From Acidimicrobiia bacterium (GTDB taxonomy: Bacteria; Actinomycetota; Acidimicrobiia; IMCC26256): 6,860 nt of DNA. Shown piece by piece: positions 1 through 5,854 of the stretch. Under the pieces are notes generated by a model. It was not told the origin of the DNA. It saw only the letters and a program-made list of their open reading frames with translations, and ran no database searches. Numbering within the stretch: the first letter of the stretch is position 1; each line of letters starts with the position of its first letter. Where the stretch lies: NCBI GenBank assembly GCA_023262065.1, contig JALRDW010000136.1, forward strand, positions 1 through 6,860. The letters run 5' to 3'. The translations under genes were made by a program, and so were the position numbers.

Positions 1-25
1 GCGCGTCCCGAGGGAGTACACCTAG
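1..25 (+). CDS. alr: Alanine racemase, C-terminal end (partial)
   Basis: Only the last seven codons and the stop are inside the window. The frame starting at position 2 reads RVPREYT and ends in TAG at 23-25, directly against the ATG of the next gene. The R-V-P-R-x-Y signature is the usual extreme C-terminus of the PLP-dependent alanine racemase Alr, which makes D-alanine for peptidoglycan. In actinobacteria alr commonly lies just upstream of an alpha/beta hydrolase and tsaE, as here. The call rests on seven residues plus gene order, so it is an inference. Confidence 0.6.
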
Positions 26-1021
26 ATGAGCGCACGTAGGAACTCGGTCATCGGACTCGCCGTGGTCGCGGCCGCGGCGGCGGCTGCGTACGCCGCCGAG
101 AAGGCCGTGATGCGGCGGGTCCGCAGCGGTGACGACCCGGACGCCGCTGACGAGTTCGCGATCCCGGCCGGCACGCGCCACACGCTGCCGAGCCACGACG
201 GCGGGACGATCAACACGATCGAGATCGGCGAGGGCCCGACCATCGTGCTCTCCCACGGCGTCACGCTCTCGGTCCGCACCTGGGTCAAGCAGCTCGAGTT
301 CCTGCCCAAGCGGGGGTTCCGCACGATCGCGTTCGACCACCGCGGGCACGGGGACTCGGACGTCGGAGCATCCGGACACGCGATCGAGAACCTCGCCGAG
401 GACGTGCGCAGCGTGGTCGAGGGACTCGACCTGCGGGACGCGGTCCTCGTCGGGCACTCGATGGGCGGCATCGCGGTGCAGGCGTTCATGGTGATGTTCC
501 CGGAGATCGCGGCGGAACGGGTCGCCGGCATCGTGCTGCTCTCGACCATCGCCCGCACGCCGATGTCCGGCCACGAGCGGCTCGGTCAGTTCATCGCGGC
601 GGCCGCCGATCGCGGTCCCGATCCCGGTGGCCTCATGGCGCGCAAGGACATCGGCTACCTGCTCGCCCGGGTCGGGTTCGGGCGTGAGGCCCAACCCGCG
701 CACATCGAACTGACCCGGCGGATGATCCTCGACTGCCCGGTGGAGACGCGGCGCGAGGCGACCCGCGCCCTCATGGAACTCGACCTCGTCGACCGGCTGG
801 GGCTCATCACCGTCCCGACGCTCATCATCAGCGGGACCGCCGACCTCGTGACCCCACCGGCGGAGTCGCGGCGCATCCACGCCCACATCCCGCACGCGCG
901 CTTCGAGAGCGTCGAGGGCGGTGGGCACATGCTCATGTTCGAGCGGACGGCGCTCGTCGACGACCTCATCACCGACTTCGCCCGCGAGGTCCAGGGTCGG
1001 TCGGCGTCGGTCGACGCCTGA
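26..1021 (+). CDS. Membrane-anchored alpha/beta-fold hydrolase
   Basis: A 331-residue alpha/beta hydrolase of unknown substrate. Residues about 7-24 form an alanine/valine-rich hydrophobic stretch after two arginines, so the protein is probably a signal-anchor protein with its catalytic domain outside the cytoplasmic membrane; a cleaved signal peptide is less likely because no clear cleavage site follows. The catalytic domain covers roughly residues 50-322. SHG near 77-79 suits the oxyanion region, GHSMGG at 143-148 is the nucleophile elbow with Ser145, and Asp273 (GTAD) and His301 (GGGH) complete the triad. The ATG at 26 has an AGGGAG Shine-Dalgarno nine bases upstream and touches the stop of alr, so the two are likely co-transcribed. 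Hydrolases of this type often sit between alr and tsaE in actinobacteria. Lipase, esterase or haloperoxidase-like activity cannot be told apart from sequence. Confidence 0.9.
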   Translation: MSARRNSVIGLAVVAAAAAAAYAAEKAVMRRVRSGDDPDAADEFAIPAGTRHTLPSHDGGTINTIEIGEGPTIVLSHGVTLSVRTWVKQLEFLPKRGFRTIAFDHRGHGDSDVGASGHAIENLAEDVRSVVEGLDLRDAVLVGHSMGGIAVQAFMVMFPEIAAERVAGIVLLSTIARTPMSGHERLGQFIAAAADRGPDPGGLMARKDIGYLLARVGFGREAQPAHIELTRRMILDCPVETRREATRALMELDLVDRLGLITVPTLIISGTADLVTPPAESRRIHAHIPHARFESVEGGGHMLMFERTALVDDLITDFAREVQGRSASVDA

Positions 1022-1031
1022 GGCCGCCGTC

Positions 1032-1595
1032 GTGGCGACCCCGACGGACCCGCTCGCGGCGCTGGCGGCCCGAGCACACGACTGCCGCGCCTGCGGGCTC
1101 GCGGCCACCCGCACCAACGTGGTGTTCGGGGTGGGCGATCCGCGGGCCCCGCTCATGTTCGTGGGCGAGGGCCCGGGGGAGCAGGAGGACCTGCAGGGTG
1201 AGCCGTTCGTGGGCCGCGCCGGTCGACTGCTGACCACGCTCATCGAGGGCATCGGGTTGACCCGCGAGGACGTCTACATCGCGAACGTCGTGAAGTGTCG
1301 GCCGCCGGGGAACCGCAACCCAGCCCCGGACGAGATCGCCGCCTGCGCGCCATTCCTCGAGGAGCAGCTCGACCTCGTGGAGCCGCGGGTGGTGGTCACG
1401 CTCGGGAACTTCGCGACGAAGCTGCTGCTCGACACGAAGGTGGGCATCACGAAGCTCCGGGGGCAGACCTTCCCGTACCGTGACGGGGTGCTCATCCCGG
1501 TGCTGCACCCCTCGGCCGTGCTCCGCAACGGCGGTGCCGCGCTGGCGCAGGCGCGCGCCGACTTCGTGACGATCAAGCGGACGCTCGCCGCATGA
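1032..1595 (+). CDS. Family 4 uracil-DNA glycosylase, [4Fe-4S] type
   Basis: A 187-residue enzyme that removes uracil from DNA in base-excision repair. All family 4 hallmarks are visible. The uracil-binding loop is GEGPGEQED at 45-53, followed by PFVGRAG at 58-64. The C-terminal DNA-binding motif is HPSAVLR at 159-165. Four cysteines are placed for the [4Fe-4S] cluster: Cys18 and Cys21 (CRACG), Cys89 (KCRPPGNR) and Cys105. I chose the GTG at 1032 because the CRACG cluster follows 17 residues later, as is normal, and a weak GAGG lies eight bases upstream, inside the preceding stop region. Longer in-frame starts from 921 would run deep into the hydrolase gene. Its TGA shares the ATGA overlap with tsaE, so it belongs to the t6A operon. 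Family 5 is less likely given the GEGPGEQED form of motif A. Confidence 0.92.
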   Translation: MATPTDPLAALAARAHDCRACGLAATRTNVVFGVGDPRAPLMFVGEGPGEQEDLQGEPFVGRAGRLLTTLIEGIGLTREDVYIANVVKCRPPGNRNPAPDEIAACAPFLEEQLDLVEPRVVVTLGNFATKLLLDTKVGITKLRGQTFPYRDGVLIPVLHPSAVLRNGGAALAQARADFVTIKRTLAA

Positions 1596-2056
1596 CGACC
1601 ACCAACGCGGTGGAGGGCACGCGCGCGCTCGGGCGTGCGCTCGCGACGGTGCTGCGGCCAGGCGATGTGATCGTGCTGACGGGCGACCTCGGGGCGGGCA
1701 AGACCGCGTTCGCGCAGGGCGTCGCCGACGGGCTCGGCGTCACCGATCGGGTCACGAGCCCGACGTTCACGATCGTGCAGGAGTACGCGGGACGCATCCC
1801 GGTGCAGCACCTCGACCTGTACCGGCTGGGCAGCGTGCAGGAGGTGCTCGACCTCGGCCTCGACGAGACGGTCGAGGAGCGGGTGACGATCGTCGAGTGG
1901 GGTGACGTCGCGCTCGAGGCGCTCCCGGACGAGCACCTCGAGGTCGTCATCTCGCTCGTCCCGGATGCGGGCGATGACGTGCGCGCGATCGCCGCGACCG
2001 GACGGGGCGCCCGCTGGGCGACCTTCGACCTCGATGCGATCGCGGGTCCCCGGTGA
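1592..2056 (+). CDS. tsaE: tRNA t6A37 biosynthesis ATPase TsaE
   Basis: A 154-residue P-loop ATPase that supports the TsaB-TsaD complex in transferring threonylcarbamoyl to A37 of ANN-decoding tRNAs. The Walker A motif GDLGAGKT is at 31-38. The family signatures SPTF (56-59), HLDLYRL (73-79) and VEWGD (101-105) follow in the expected order, and the length matches the family (about 150 residues). The ATG at 1592 overlaps the glycosylase stop as ATGA, and the stop overlaps the GTG of tsaB as GTGA, so translation is probably coupled on both sides. In the older literature this family is called YjeE. No truncation or missing motif is seen. Confidence 0.96.
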   Translation: MTTTNAVEGTRALGRALATVLRPGDVIVLTGDLGAGKTAFAQGVADGLGVTDRVTSPTFTIVQEYAGRIPVQHLDLYRLGSVQEVLDLGLDETVEERVTIVEWGDVALEALPDEHLEVVISLVPDAGDDVRAIAATGRGARWATFDLDAIAGPR

Positions 2057-2751
2057 CGACGATCCTCGCGATCGACACCTCGACGACCCACGTCGGCGTC
2101 GCGCTCGGTGCTGCGGGCGCGATCCTCGTCCGGACCTCGGAGCCGGCCGAGCGACGGCACGCCGAACTGCTGGTCCCGACGATCGCCGCCCGTCTGCGCG
2201 ACGCCGGCCTGCGGCCTGCGGACCTCGACGCGGTCGCGGTGGGGATCGGCCCCGGGCTCTTCACCGGGTTGCGGGTGGGCGTGACGACCGCGATCGTCAT
2301 GGCCCGCGCGCTCGCGGTGCCCGTGGTGGCCGTCCCGACGCTCGAACTGCTCGCGGCGCCGCACGCCGCCGACGGCCGGGTCGTCGCGCCCGTCGTCGAC
2401 GCCAAGCGGCGTGAGGTGTTCGGGGCGACGTTCACCTCCGGTCCCGAGGGTGTGCGGCGGCTCACCGAGGACTCGGTCGGGCCGGCGGCGGACCTCGCCG
2501 ACGCGCTCGAGCGACTCGGGTCCGACGTGCTCGTGGTCGGTGACGGGGCCGCCGCCCACCCCGACGCCTTCGCCGGGCGGGCGCGCCTCGAGGTCGCGGG
2601 TCCGGGGGCCGCGGTGCCGGATCCCGGTGCGCTCGTCCAGCGGGCGTTCGAGGACCTCGCGGCGGGGGTCGCGCTGGACCCGGACGCGGTGCGCCCCCGC
2701 TACCTCCGGAAGAGCGACGCGGAGCTCAACTGGGAACGGGCGCGGTCGTGA
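2053..2751 (+). CDS. tsaB: tRNA t6A37 biosynthesis protein TsaB
   Basis: A 232-residue ASKHA-fold protein, the non-catalytic partner that dimerises with TsaD in the t6A complex. The N-terminus begins with the family's ILAIDTS (4-10). GPGLFTGLRVG (66-76) is the strongest signature, followed by VDAKRREVF (115-123), the equivalent of the common DARRGEVY motif. The C-terminus has PRYLRKSDAELNW, the PxYLR ending common in actinobacterial TsaB. The GTG at 2053 is fixed by the GTGA overlap with tsaE and by the ASKHA strand starting at residue 3. The gene ends in another GTGA overlap with rimI. As in other TsaB proteins, the metal-binding histidines of TsaD are absent. The older name is YeaZ. Confidence 0.95.
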   Translation: MTTILAIDTSTTHVGVALGAAGAILVRTSEPAERRHAELLVPTIAARLRDAGLRPADLDAVAVGIGPGLFTGLRVGVTTAIVMARALAVPVVAVPTLELLAAPHAADGRVVAPVVDAKRREVFGATFTSGPEGVRRLTEDSVGPAADLADALERLGSDVLVVGDGAAAHPDAFAGRARLEVAGPGAAVPDPGALVQRAFEDLAAGVALDPDAVRPRYLRKSDAELNWERARS

Positions 2752-3302
2752 ACGACGGGATCATCGACATCGTGCCGATGCGCCGCCGGCACCTGGGTGC
2801 GGTGGTCGACATCGCGGCCCGCACCCACCCGCGGCCGTGGAGTCGCGACCTGTTCGCCGGGGAACTCGATCTCGTCACGAGCCGGGCCTACGTGGTGGCC
2901 CTCGACGGGCGACGCGTCGTCGGGTACGCAGGCATCATGCTCGCCGCCGACGAGGCGCACGTCACGACGGTCGCCGTCGATCCGGACGCGCAGCGTCGGG
3001 CCGTCGGCATGCGCCTCCTGCTCGCCCTCGCCCGCATGGCGCTCGACCGGGACGCCACGGCGCTCACCCTCGAGGTCCGCCTGTCGAACCGTGCCGCCCA
3101 GGAGCTGTACCGGCGGTTCGGGTTCGTGTCGGTGGGTGCCCGCACGGGCTACTACCAGGACAACGGTGAGGACGCGCTCGTCATGTGGGCCCGGGGGATC
3201 GACGAGCCCGAGTACCGCGCGCTCCTCGACACCTACACCGAGCGGTACGCCGCGTCGACCCGGGTCGAACTGGTGCCCGTGTACCGGGAGGCCGGCCGGT
3301 GA
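2748..3302 (+). CDS. rimI: Ribosomal-protein-S18-alanine N-acetyltransferase RimI (GNAT)
   Basis: A 184-residue GNAT acetyltransferase. RimI acetylates the N-terminal alanine of ribosomal protein S18 and, in actinobacteria, probably other N-termini. The acetyl-CoA binding strand-loop-helix runs from about 71 to 98 (HVTTVAVDPD followed by QRRAVGMRLL). Glu109 in LEVRLSN matches the usual general base, NRAAQELYRRFGF (114-126) is the conserved motif B, and Tyr134/Tyr135 lie at the catalytic tyrosine position. Two things are slightly odd. The pyrophosphate loop reads Q-R-R-A-V-G, with Ala85 where the consensus Q/R-x-x-G-x-G/A has glycine. There is also a tail of about 35 residues after the core ending near 149. 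The GTG at 2748 is set by the GTGA overlap with tsaB, and the stop overlaps tsaD in the same way. Position between tsaB and tsaD is the classical one for rimI. Confidence 0.92.
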   Translation: MNDGIIDIVPMRRRHLGAVVDIAARTHPRPWSRDLFAGELDLVTSRAYVVALDGRRVVGYAGIMLAADEAHVTTVAVDPDAQRRAVGMRLLLALARMALDRDATALTLEVRLSNRAAQELYRRFGFVSVGARTGYYQDNGEDALVMWARGIDEPEYRALLDTYTERYAASTRVELVPVYREAGR

Positions 3303-4300
3303 CCACGATCCTCGGCATCGAGACGTCCTGCGACGAGACCGCGGCGGCGGTCGTCGTCGACGGGGTCGACGTGCGCTCGAACGTGATCGCGACCCAGGTC
3401 GATCTCCACGCCCGCTTCGGCGGGGTGGTGCCGGAGATCGCGAGTCGGGCGCACCTCGAACTCGTCAACGGCGTGATCGCGACGGCGTTGGAGGATGCAC
3501 GGATGACGCTCGCCGAGGTCGACGTGGTGGCGGCGACCCACGGTCCGGGCCTCGCCGGCGCGCTGCTGGTCGGCGTGAGTGCGGCGAAGGCGCTCGCGCT
3601 CGTGCTCGACGTGCCGTACGTCGGGGTCCACCACCTCGAGGCCCACCTGCACGCGGCCTGGCTCGAGGATCCCGAGGTGGAGCTCCCGATGGCCGTGCTG
3701 CTCGTGTCGGGCGGACACACGCTGTTCGTCGCGGTCGATGGACCGGGGCGCTACCGCATCCTCGGCGGCACGGTGGACGACGCCGCGGGGGAGGCCTACG
3801 ACAAGGTGGCCCGCACACTGGGGCTCGGGTACCCGGGCGGGCCGGTCATCGACCGGTTGGCGGCCGAGGGCGACCCCCGTGCCGTGGCGTTCGCGAGGCC
3901 GATGCTGCACGAGGGGCTCGACACCTCGTTCTCGGGGCTGAAGACCGCAGTGGTGCTCGAGCGGCGCCGGAACCCCGACCGCCCGGTGGCCGACGTGTGC
4001 GCCTCGTTCCAGGAGGCGGTCGTCGACACGCTCGTGCACAAGCTGCTCGGCACGGCGGAGGCGTGCGGGGCCCGCACGCTCGTCCTCGGCGGCGGGGTCG
4101 CCGCGAACTCCCGGCTGCGGGCCCGGGTGGCGGAGGCGGCGGCGGCGACCGGCCGGGGGGTGCTGCTGCCCCGGCCGGCGCTGTGCACCGACAACGGGGC
4201 GATGATCGCGGCGGCCGCCTTCGCCCGGCTCGCCGCCGACGGGCCGACCCCGCTCGACGACGGCGCCAGCCCGGGCCTGCGCCTGCCCGAGGTCGGCTGA
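3299..4300 (+). CDS. tsaD: tRNA N6-adenosine threonylcarbamoyltransferase TsaD
   Basis: A 333-residue catalytic subunit that transfers the threonylcarbamoyl group from threonylcarbamoyl-AMP to tRNA A37. The start ILGIETSCDET (4-14) is the family signature. His112 and His116 (HHLEAH) with Asp298 (CTDNG) are the metal ligands. VSGGHT (136-141), DDAAGEAYDK (160-169), SFSGLKTAV (210-218) and LVLGGGVAAN (261-270) are the nucleotide-binding and structural motifs of the ASKHA fold. The length fits the family (about 335-345). I chose the GTG at 3299 because of the GTGA overlap with rimI and because the first beta strand begins three residues later; an in-frame extension upstream would translate rimI out of frame. 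It is the last gene of the tight operon and is followed by the separately promoted groES. Older names are Gcp and YgjD. Confidence 0.97.
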   Translation: MTTILGIETSCDETAAAVVVDGVDVRSNVIATQVDLHARFGGVVPEIASRAHLELVNGVIATALEDARMTLAEVDVVAATHGPGLAGALLVGVSAAKALALVLDVPYVGVHHLEAHLHAAWLEDPEVELPMAVLLVSGGHTLFVAVDGPGRYRILGGTVDDAAGEAYDKVARTLGLGYPGGPVIDRLAAEGDPRAVAFARPMLHEGLDTSFSGLKTAVVLERRRNPDRPVADVCASFQEAVVDTLVHKLLGTAEACGARTLVLGGGVAANSRLRARVAEAAAATGRGVLLPRPALCTDNGAMIAAAAFARLAADGPTPLDDGASPGLRLPEVG

Positions 4301-4338
4301 GGTTCCGCCGGCCCCGGGACCGCCCCCCACCGCTCGCC

Positions 4339-4368
4339 TTGCGAGGCGGACGGGCGGGTCGTTAGCCT
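4339..4368 (+). promoter_or_regulatory. Probable housekeeping-sigma promoter of groES
   Basis: A -35-like TTGCGA at 4339-4344 and a -10-like TAGCCT at 4363-4368 are separated by 18 bases. The expected start site is near 4375, inside the CIRCE element, which is the normal arrangement for HrcA-repressed groE promoters. This leaves a leader of about 100 bases before groES. The boxes are degenerate, so the call leans on their position relative to CIRCE. Confidence 0.55.
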
Positions 4369-4369
4369 G

Positions 4370-4396
4370 TTAGCACTCGCCACCCGGGAGTGCCAG
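4370..4396 (+). promoter_or_regulatory. CIRCE operator (HrcA binding site)
   Basis: TTAGCACTC at 4370-4378 is a perfect left half-site. Nine bases follow, then GAGTGCCAG at 4388-4396, which matches seven of nine bases of the right half GAGTGCTAA. The spacing of exactly nine is the CIRCE consensus. HrcA bound here would block the promoter it overlaps and release it on heat shock, so groES should be heat-inducible. No hrcA gene lies in the window. Confidence 0.92.
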
Positions 4397-4478
4397 ATCC
4401 ACCCACCGGGCCGGCGGGACCAACCGATCCACCGGTGCCGCGTCCTGCGGCCCCGAACCCCCCGAGGAGTCCGACGAG

Positions 4479-4790
4479 ATGAAGCTCCAGCCGCTCGACG
4501 ACCGCATCGTCGTCCGCACCGCCGAGGCCGAGGAGACCACCTTCAGCGGCCTGGTCATCCCCGACAGCGCCAAGGAGAAGCCGCAGCAGGGCGAGGTCCT
4601 CGCCGTGGGCCCGGGCCGCCGCTCGGAGCAGACCGGCGAGATCATCCCGCTCGACGTCGCCGTGGGCGACACCGTCCTCTACTCGAAGTACGGCGGCACC
4701 GAGGTGTCGGTCGACGGCGAGGACCTCCTCGTCCTGTCGAGCCGCGACATCCTCGCCAAGCTCGTGGACGGCGGCAAGAAGAAGAAGTGA
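4479..4790 (+). CDS. groES: Co-chaperonin GroES
   Basis: A 103-residue Hsp10 subunit that forms the heptameric lid of the GroEL folding chamber in the cytoplasm. The N-terminal [10 protein letters not shown] is the family start. Residues about 16-35 are the mobile loop that docks on GroEL, with the hydrophobic GLVIP contact at 24-28, and [15 protein letters not shown] follows. [14 protein letters not shown] in the second half is typical. The protein ends in four lysines after Gly-Gly, a small charged extension compared with many GroES proteins. The ATG has a GAGGAG Shine-Dalgarno nine bases upstream (4464-4469). Transcription probably starts inside the CIRCE element. No groEL follows: the next gene is a convergent arsR beyond a terminator, so the GroEL partner must be encoded elsewhere. 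Confidence 0.97.
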   Translation: MKLQPLDDRIVVRTAEAEETTFSGLVIPDSAKEKPQQGEVLAVGPGRRSEQTGEIIPLDVAVGDTVLYSKYGGTEVSVDGEDLLVLSSRDILAKLVDGGKKKK

Positions 4791-4811
4791 CCCGCGCTCC
4801 CGCAGGGGAGT

Positions 4812-4856
4812 CGCGAGGGTGAGGGACCCCGGCCTCCGTGCCGGGGTCCTCTCGCG
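4812..4856. terminator. Two-tier hairpin, probable bidirectional terminator between groES and arsR
   Basis: The inner stem is perfect over ten pairs: GGACCCCGGC at 4824-4833 with GCCGGGGTCC at 4840-4849, closing a six-base loop. An outer stem of six pairs (CGCGAG at 4812-4817 with CTCGCG at 4851-4856) stacks on it across an asymmetric internal loop. It lies about 20 bases after the groES stop and about 30 bases after the arsR stop on the other strand. There is no long T tract on either side, as is common for GC-rich actinobacterial terminators. Confidence 0.75.
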
Positions 4857-4887
4857 TCCGGGATCGGCGCGTTCCCGAGCCCGTGGG

Positions 4888-5241
4888 TCAGGGCGCGAGC
4901 GCGTCGCGCACCGCGGCGAGTTGCGCCGGCACCGGTCGGTACCAGGCCCAGCGACCGCGCTGCTCCCGCGTCACGAGCCCGGCCTCGACGAGCATCGCGA
5001 GGTGGTGCGAGATCGTCGGCTGCGATCGGCCCACCACCTCGCCGAGGTCGCACGCGCAGGCCTCGCCGTTCGGCGCGGTGGAGATGAGCGAGAGCAGGCG
5101 CAGGCGCGCCGGGTCGGCGAGCACCTTGAGGAGCGCGGCGAGTTCGGTGGCCTCGGCCTCATCGAGCGCGTCGGCGGTCACCGACGCGCAGCACGTGACG
5201 GTGGGCTCGGCGGTGCGTTCGATCCGCTTCGTGCTCGGCAC
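4888..5241 (-). CDS. arsR: ArsR-family arsenite-responsive repressor
   Basis: A 117-residue winged-helix repressor of the ArsR/SmtB family. The core runs from about residue 34 (LKVLADPARLRLLSLI) through the recognition helix SQPTISHHLAMLVEAGLV at 73-90 to the wing REQRGRWAWYR at 92-102. Cysteines suited to As(III) are at Cys17-Cys18 near the N-terminus and at Cys62 and Cys64 in ACACDL. The N-terminal Cys pair plus a Cys near helix alpha-3 resembles the Corynebacterium ArsR site, while CxCD is the classical ELCVCDL-type position. The start is GTG at 5241, with GAGGAG on the minus strand at 5255-5250, eight bases away. It is divergent from arsI and probably represses both directions from the shared intergenic region. 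CmtR/SmtB-type sensing of other metals is possible but less likely next to arsI and arsC. Confidence 0.93.
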   Translation of the reverse strand: MPSTKRIERTAEPTVTCCASVTADALDEAEATELAALLKVLADPARLRLLSLISTAPNGEACACDLGEVVGRSQPTISHHLAMLVEAGLVTREQRGRWAWYRPVPAQLAAVRDALAP

Positions 5242-5300
5242 CCGGTCCGCTCCTCGTCCCGACGCCCCGGCCGCCGCTGTTGGGCCGGGTGGTCGACGGA

Positions 5301-5329
5301 TTGACGCTCATCGATACGTCTGGCAGTAT
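5301..5329 (+). promoter_or_regulatory. Promoter of the arsI–aqp–arsC operon
   Basis: A -35 TTGACG (5301-5306, five of six consensus bases) and a -10-like CAGTAT (5324-5329, keeping the key A2 and T6) are 17 bases apart. The predicted start is near 5336, giving a leader of about 47 bases. The spacer holds one copy of TCATCGAT at 5308-5315. A minus-strand promoter for arsR should overlap this region; CATACT read on the minus strand at 5330-5325 is a possible -10, but I found no convincing -35 for it. Confidence 0.6.
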
Positions 5330-5333
5330 GACA

Positions 5334-5351
5334 CATCGACGGTCATCGATG
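5334..5351. promoter_or_regulatory. Candidate ArsR operator (inverted repeat)
   Basis: CATCGA at 5334-5339 and TCGATG at 5346-5351 form a perfect 6-6-6 inverted repeat that covers the predicted start site of the arsI promoter. The second half belongs to TCATCGAT (5343-5350), repeated exactly at 5308-5315 in the promoter spacer. ATCGAT-rich dyads of this kind are typical of ArsR/SmtB-family operators. Binding of both copies would block the plus-strand promoter and cover the likely arsR promoter. Confidence 0.55.
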
Positions 5352-5382
5352 GAACCCTGTCGATCCGAACCGAGGAGGACCG

Positions 5383-5817
5383 ATGTCCCGACTGCAGCTC
5401 GCCATCAACGTCAGTGACCTCGACGCGGCGATCGAGTTCTACTCCCGGCTGTTCGGCACGGGCCCGGCGAAGGTGAAGCCGGGGTACGCGAACTTCGCCG
5501 TCGCCGACCCGCCGCTCAAGCTCGTGCTGTTCGAGGGCTCCGAGGGCGGGACGATCAACCATCTCGGTGTGGAGACCGACTCGGCCGACGAGGTGGTCGC
5601 CGCCGAGGCCCGCCTGGCGGCGGCCGGACTGGTGACGACCGGCATCGACGACACGATCTGCTGCTTCGCCGAGAAGGTGGAGACCTGGGTCACCGACCCC
5701 GACGGCGCGCGCTGGGAGTGGTACGTGAAGACCGCCGACGCCGAGACGATGGGCGGGCACGCACCGGAGGGGGAGGCGGCCGCGTGCTGCGCGCCGGCCG
5801 CGGTCGAGGTGCCCTAG
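5383..5817 (+). CDS. arsI: ArsI/CadI-family VOC protein, probable organoarsenical C-As lyase
   Basis: A 144-residue single-domain vicinal-oxygen-chelate (glyoxalase-fold) protein. ArsI cleaves the carbon-arsenic bond of trivalent methyl- or aryl-arsenicals, giving arsenite, and uses Fe(II) and O2. The start SRLQLAINVSDLDAAIEFYS and the segment KPGYANFAVADPPLKLVLFE (residues 32-51) are diagnostic of the ArsI/CadI family. Gln5, His60 (NHLGVE) and Glu112 (WEWY) lie at the expected metal-ligand positions, and Cys93-Cys94 (TICCF) is the substrate-binding cysteine pair. A further pair, Cys135-Cys136, is in the tail. The ATG has AGGAGG four bases upstream. It is first in the operon behind the ArsR-type operator. 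The TAG stop is odd: the frame stays open for eleven more codons ending in Cys-Cys. The mycobacterial relative CadI is known as cadmium-induced, so a role in other metal stress is an alternative, but the neighbours favour arsenic. Confidence 0.88.
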   Translation: MSRLQLAINVSDLDAAIEFYSRLFGTGPAKVKPGYANFAVADPPLKLVLFEGSEGGTINHLGVETDSADEVVAAEARLAAAGLVTTGIDDTICCFAEKVETWVTDPDGARWEWYVKTADAETMGGHAPEGEAAACCAPAAVEVP

Positions 5818-5853
5818 CCGGTGGCGCTCGGCGCGAAGCCCACCTGCTGCTGA
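5818..5853 (+). other. In-frame tail after the arsI stop (PVALGAKPTCC, then TGA)
   Basis: After the arsI TAG the same frame continues through eleven sense codons and stops at TGA 5851-5853, one base before the GTG of the channel gene. The last two codons are TGC TGC (Cys-Cys). Three readings fit: the lost C-terminus of an ancestral 156-residue ArsI cut by a nonsense change, a stop-codon readthrough extension, or a separate ten-residue peptide starting at GTG 5821 with a GAGG eleven bases upstream. The first seems most likely, because cysteine-rich tails are known in ArsI relatives and the restored length would place the two genes in the usual tight spacing. Confidence 0.4.
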
Positions 5854-5854
5854 C

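Noticed and set aside
4301..4321. Possible small hairpin right after tsaD (GGTTCC pairing with GGGACC across nine bases)
   Set aside because: Only six pairs including one G-T, no T tract; it may weakly attenuate transcription but does not support a terminator call.
3233..4330. A 365-codon open frame on the minus strand opposite tsaD
   Set aside because: Low-complexity Arg/Gly/His composition, no recognisable motif, and completely antisense to the conserved tsaD gene.
4335..4350. Short CGCCT/AGGCG stem-loop around the groES -35 region
   Set aside because: Five pairs in GC-rich DNA are expected by chance, and the position overlaps a better-supported promoter element.
2797..4365. A 522-codon open frame on the plus strand overlapping rimI and tsaD
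   Set aside because: Arg/Pro/Gly-rich composition with no domain, lying out of frame over two well-supported genes; a typical shadow in GC-rich DNA.
4379..4478. Possible riboswitch or thermosensor in the groES leader
   Set aside because: The leader is GC-rich with only short chance palindromes and no known aptamer or ROSE-like pattern; CIRCE already explains heat control.
4791..5382. Signs of a mobile element bringing in the arsenic cluster (terminal repeats, integrase, tRNA target)
   Set aside because: No transposase, integrase, tRNA gene or flanking repeat is visible, and base composition looks like the neighbouring genes; transfer remains only a possibility.
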